A stretch of 64,000 bases of DNA from Chondrus crispus. Lineage: Eukaryota; Rhodophyta; Florideophyceae; Gigartinales; Gigartinaceae. Positions 63,925 through 64,000 of this stretch are shown here, piece after piece. A program made the position numbers and the translations under genes. The stretch spans positions 107,629-171,628 of the forward strand of contig NW_005178773.1 of the NCBI RefSeq assembly GCF_000350225.1. The letters are read 5' to 3'. The notes under the pieces are model-generated. The model saw only the letters and a program-made list of their open reading frames with translations. It had not been told where the DNA came from and searched no databases. How positions within the stretch are numbered: the first letter of the stretch is position 1; every line of letters begins with the position of its first letter.

Positions 63925-64000
63925 CGACCATCTTCACCTGCCTCTTTCGCCATCCGACCATCCCCACCTGCCTCTTTCGCCATCCGACCATCCCCATCTG
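63925..64000. repeat. 30-bp minisatellite, running off the window
   Basis: The unit ccatccccacctgcctcttt-cgccatccga is present about 2.5 times, reaching the last base. On the minus strand it reads as a repeated GMVGWRKRQV. The number of units beyond the window is unknown. Confidence 0.8.

Noticed and set aside
1..64000. CRISPR arrays, tRNA or rRNA genes, bacterial operons
   Set aside because: No regularly spaced repeats, no cloverleaf genes seen, and all large frames are eukaryotic retroelement proteins.

Overview
This window is eukaryotic nuclear DNA made almost entirely of nested mobile elements. The few cellular genes are small, intronless and secreted. My best guess is a multicellular red alga (compact intronless genes, Ty1/copia and Ty3/gypsy elements packed side by side, small secreted proteins), but nothing here proves the species. 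I saw no tRNA, rRNA or CRISPR. I name the elements G (Ty3/gypsy) and C (Ty1/copia).

Left part, 1-15,767. G1 (1-7621, minus) is a gypsy chromovirus whose gag and pol are joined by a textbook -1 frameshift signal. It sits inside the integrase of copia C1 (7622-10,853, plus), whose 3' LTR is itself split by a solo LTR (10,075-10,684) with a perfect 5-bp target duplication. After about 1 kb of gene-poor DNA comes copia C2 (11,832-15,767, minus).

Middle, 15,768-36,757. An unrecognised gene (16,992-19,440, minus) is broken by a TA-target transposon and two frame changes, with a small ORF 9 bases upstream. The decayed chromovirus G3 (about 20,090-30,215, minus) was entered by a nearly intact copia, C3 (20,272-24,710, TSD ttcgc). 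A secreted Kazal-type protein gene (31,571-33,144, plus) is split in frame by a solo LTR. A TIR transposon (35,522-36,710) contains another solo LTR.

Right nest, 36,758-57,310. G8 is a gag-protease-only gypsy with TSD ccact. Its 5' LTR received two insertions: G2 (39,388-52,698, TSD gtgtt) and the 3'-truncated copia C4 (52,891 to about 57,285). G2 is 13.3 kb because it carries, between pol and the 3' LTR, a 4.7-kb cassette with a long ORF on the opposite strand. The cassette is bordered by two copies of a hairpin plus purine-tract module, and it is the best candidate here for something undescribed.

Right end, 57,311-64,000. A C4-family solo LTR carries two adjacent PIF/Harbinger-like MITEs. 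It is followed by one intact secreted-protein gene (59,446-60,282, minus), a small TA-target MITE, an ACGTG-rich stretch and a minisatellite that runs off the window.

The elements show several ways of making Gag and Pol: a -1 frameshift (G1), an in-frame stop between gag and pol (G8) and a single polyprotein (C3). The copia elements appear primed by half of initiator tRNA-Met, as Drosophila copia is. All stop-codon and frame statements come from reading the sequence by eye.
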